From: Hyphomicrobiales bacterium
Lineage (GTDB): Bacteria > Pseudomonadota > Alphaproteobacteria > Rhizobiales > Rhizobiaceae
Length of the DNA stretch: 16,699 nucleotides
NCBI GenBank assembly: GCA_015654965.1
Contig: JAATGD010000220.1
Span: forward strand, 1 to 16,699
Direction of reading: 5' to 3'
Shown: positions 15,143 through 16,699 of the stretch, in pieces
Position numbering within the stretch: the first letter of the stretch is position 1
How the letters are laid out: the number at the start of each line of letters is the position of its first letter
Program-made: the position numbers and the translations under genes
The notes under the pieces: generated by a model
The model's input: only the letters and a program-made list of their open reading frames with translations
Database searches by the model: none
What the model was told of the DNA's origin: nothing

Positions 15143-16537
15143 TCAGTTTTTGCGACGGAAGCGGGCTGCGAAGAAACCATCCATCCCGGCCATATGCGGA
15201 TTGTCGTCAAATGTGTCGGCAGGAAGGTCCGCAGGCGTCGAACGCAAAAAGCCTTCTCGCGTCACAAGCGCTGCAAATCCGGGGCATTCTTGCGGGATGA
15301 TGGGCCAGGCCTCCAGATCACTCTTTTCAAGTGCCTGACGCGCCATCTCCTCACCTTCAAGCGGGTGCAGCGAGCAATTGGAGAAGACAATCACACCACC
15401 CGGTTTCACCAGACGCGCCGCATGTTCAAGGAGTTTTGCCTGAAGTGCTGCAAGTTTTTCGATATCCTGCGGCGACTTGGTCCATGGTACATCCGGATGA
15501 CGGCGCACCGTGCCGGTCGAAGAACATGGTGCATCAAGCAGCACCGCATCGAACAGGTCTTCCGGTGCAAAATCCATCAGGTTTGTCGCAACCATATGCG
15601 CTTTGTAACCAAGCCGTTCGAGGTTGCTTTCAAGGCGCTTCAGCCGATTTTCGGAAAGATCTAGTGCAGTGACATCGGCGCCCTGCTGGACAAGCTGGGC
15701 GGTTTTTCCGCCGGGTGCGGCGCAGAGATCGGCAACGCGTTTGCCTTTGATATCACCCATCAGGCGCGCAGGCAGGCTGGCCGCCACATCCTGCACCCAC
15801 CATTCGCCTTCCGCAAAACCGGGCAGGTCCGTGAGGTTGCCCTCGACCGTTTGCATGCGCACGGATCCATTGGGCAGAACCACACCACCAAGTTTTTCAG
15901 CCCAGATTTCGGGGTCGCCTTTCACGGTAAAATCAATAGGCGCTTCATAGGCATGCATGGCAAGAATGCTTGCTGCCTTTTCTGCACCATAGCTTTGGTG
16001 AATGCTGGTCGCAAACCAGTCGGGAACATTGGTTTCCGGTTGTGGATTATGCGCCAATGCGCGTTCCTTGTTGCGTGAAAGACGGCGCAGGAGCGCATTG
16101 ACGAGACCCGCATATTTGCGATTACGCGGGTCGGCATTGGCCGCTTCCACCGCCAGATCGACCGCCGAATGATCGGGCAGGTCGAGATAGAAAATCTGCG
16201 CCACCGCGACATGCAGAAGATGTTTCAGTGCGAGCGCATTTTCCGGCAAAGGACGGTCGAGGCGCTTGTTGATGGCACGCTCGATTGTCCCCCGATTGCG
16301 CAGGGCAGAACCCAGAATGGCGCGAACCAGCGCTCGGTCACGTGGTTCCAGCGCCAGATATTGCGGATGACCGTGGCTATTGTCGGTCAGGCCGTCAAGC
16401 GACGTTTTCTTGTCAAGAACAGCGCCTAACAACCGCGCCGCGCATTGACGCGTAGCGAGGCCGGGGCGGTCTGTCGCCTTGTTTTGTGGTTGCGGCTTTT
16501 TATGTCCACGCTGATGCGCGGTATTTTTATCGTTCAC
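15143..16537 (-). CDS. rsmB: RsmB-type 16S rRNA (cytosine-C5) methyltransferase
   Basis: SAM-dependent methyltransferase of the RsmB/NOP2 family that methylates a cytosine (C967 in E. coli numbering) of 16S rRNA. The 464-residue protein has a basic, low-complexity start, then a NusB-like RNA-binding domain (about 27-160). The Rossmann domain follows: SAM site ADLCAAPGGKTAQL (269-282), motif IV LDAPCSSTGTVRRHPD (334-349; Cys338), and motif VI VIVFSNCSLHPLEGEE (382-397; catalytic Cys388). The start is GTG 16537: a TAG stops the frame two codons upstream and no ATG precedes the domain. It lies 19 nt after the stop of the HtpX-like gene on the same strand, so the two are probably co-transcribed. 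Confidence 0.96.
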   Translation of the reverse strand: MNDKNTAHQRGHKKPQPQNKATDRPGLATRQCAARLLGAVLDKKTSLDGLTDNSHGHPQYLALEPRDRALVRAILGSALRNRGTIERAINKRLDRPLPENALALKHLLHVAVAQIFYLDLPDHSAVDLAVEAANADPRNRKYAGLVNALLRRLSRNKERALAHNPQPETNVPDWFATSIHQSYGAEKAASILAMHAYEAPIDFTVKGDPEIWAEKLGGVVLPNGSVRMQTVEGNLTDLPGFAEGEWWVQDVAASLPARLMGDIKGKRVADLCAAPGGKTAQLVQQGADVTALDLSENRLKRLESNLERLGYKAHMVATNLMDFAPEDLFDAVLLDAPCSSTGTVRRHPDVPWTKSPQDIEKLAALQAKLLEHAARLVKPGGVIVFSNCSLHPLEGEEMARQALEKSDLEAWPIIPQECPGFAALVTREGFLRSTPADLPADTFDDNPHMAGMDGFFAARFRRKN

Positions 16538-16556
16538 GCTGTTCTACTTTTTATGA

Positions 16557-16699
16557 TCAGGGTCCCCGATAGCCGGAGCCGCCATTGCTGTTACTGCCTG
16601 CATTACCCCATGGACCACTGTTTTGGGAAGGGGCAGAGGGCGCACGCATATTGGCGGAACGAATACCCATCGTGCTTGCAAGCTGTTCGAGGGCTGCAA
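16557..16699 (-). CDS. C-terminal fragment of probable HtpX-type membrane protease
   Basis: An open frame enters from the right edge and ends at TGA 16559-16557. It encodes about 46 residues reading [19 protein letters not shown], then a low-complexity Ser/Asn/Gly tail with SGPWG and GYRGP at the end. ALEQLA followed by a disordered tail with GPWG resembles the C-terminus of alphaproteobacterial HtpX, and htpX next to rsmB is an arrangement I recall from Rhizobiales. No catalytic part is in the window, so this assignment rests on the tail and its position. Confidence 0.55.
   Translation of the reverse strand, partial: AALEQLASTMGIRSANMRAPSAPSQNSGPWGNAGSNSNGGSGYRGP

Noticed and set aside
1..16699. 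CRISPR array, transposon, prophage or toxin-antitoxin module
   Set aside because: No regularly spaced repeats, transposase-like products, phage structural genes other than the HK97-fold encapsulin, or recognisable toxin pairs. The encapsulin is linked to a desulfurase and not to phage packaging genes.

Overview
The window looks like chromosomal DNA of an alphaproteobacterium of the order Hyphomicrobiales. A Brucella/Ochrobactrum-type genome fits best. This is inferred from protein style, moderately high GC outside a few AT-rich gaps, and the housekeeping block at the right end (HtpX-like tail, rsmB, heparinase II/III-like gene). No rRNA, tRNA, CRISPR array, insertion sequence or prophage gene was seen.

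Left region (1-9128, all on the minus strand) is a sulfur- or organic-compound-scavenging operon behind a TetR-family repressor. In transcription order it holds: tetR (TTG start); an SsuD-like flavin monooxygenase; an acyl-CoA-dehydrogenase-fold flavoprotein of the DszC/SfnB kind; a probable 65-codon small gene; two NtaA/SnaA/DszA-type flavin monooxygenases; and a family-5 (DppA/OppA-like) binding protein with its DppB and DppC permeases. DppC runs off the left edge. Spacing is very tight, with two ATGNNTGA 8-nt overlaps, one TGATG junction, and gaps of 4 and 5 nt. A 14-bp inverted repeat lies about 44 bp upstream of the first monooxygenase and is a good candidate TetR operator.

Centre (9129-10404) is an AT-rich divergent region with two small unassigned ORFs and a stretch of about 25% GC just upstream of the next operon.

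The centre-right (10405-13156, plus strand) holds the most notable system: a family 2A encapsulin nanocompartment. A 305-residue HK97-fold shell protein (SrpI-like) overlaps by 8 nt a 613-residue cargo cysteine desulfurase. The cargo carries a cysteine-free, Pro/Ala-rich N-terminal extension of about 210 residues for encapsulation, followed by a SufS-type PLP domain. The family is already described; members are associated with sulfur stress and, in published work recalled here, with storage of elemental sulfur in the capsid. The placement beside a sulfonate/sulfur-type monooxygenase operon is the interesting part. One unit may release sulfur from organic compounds while the other mobilises and stores sulfane sulfur made from cysteine.

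Right region (13235-16699, minus strand) is ordinary chromosome: heparinase II/III-like protein, RsmB 16S rRNA methyltransferase, and the C-terminal tail of a protein that is probably HtpX.
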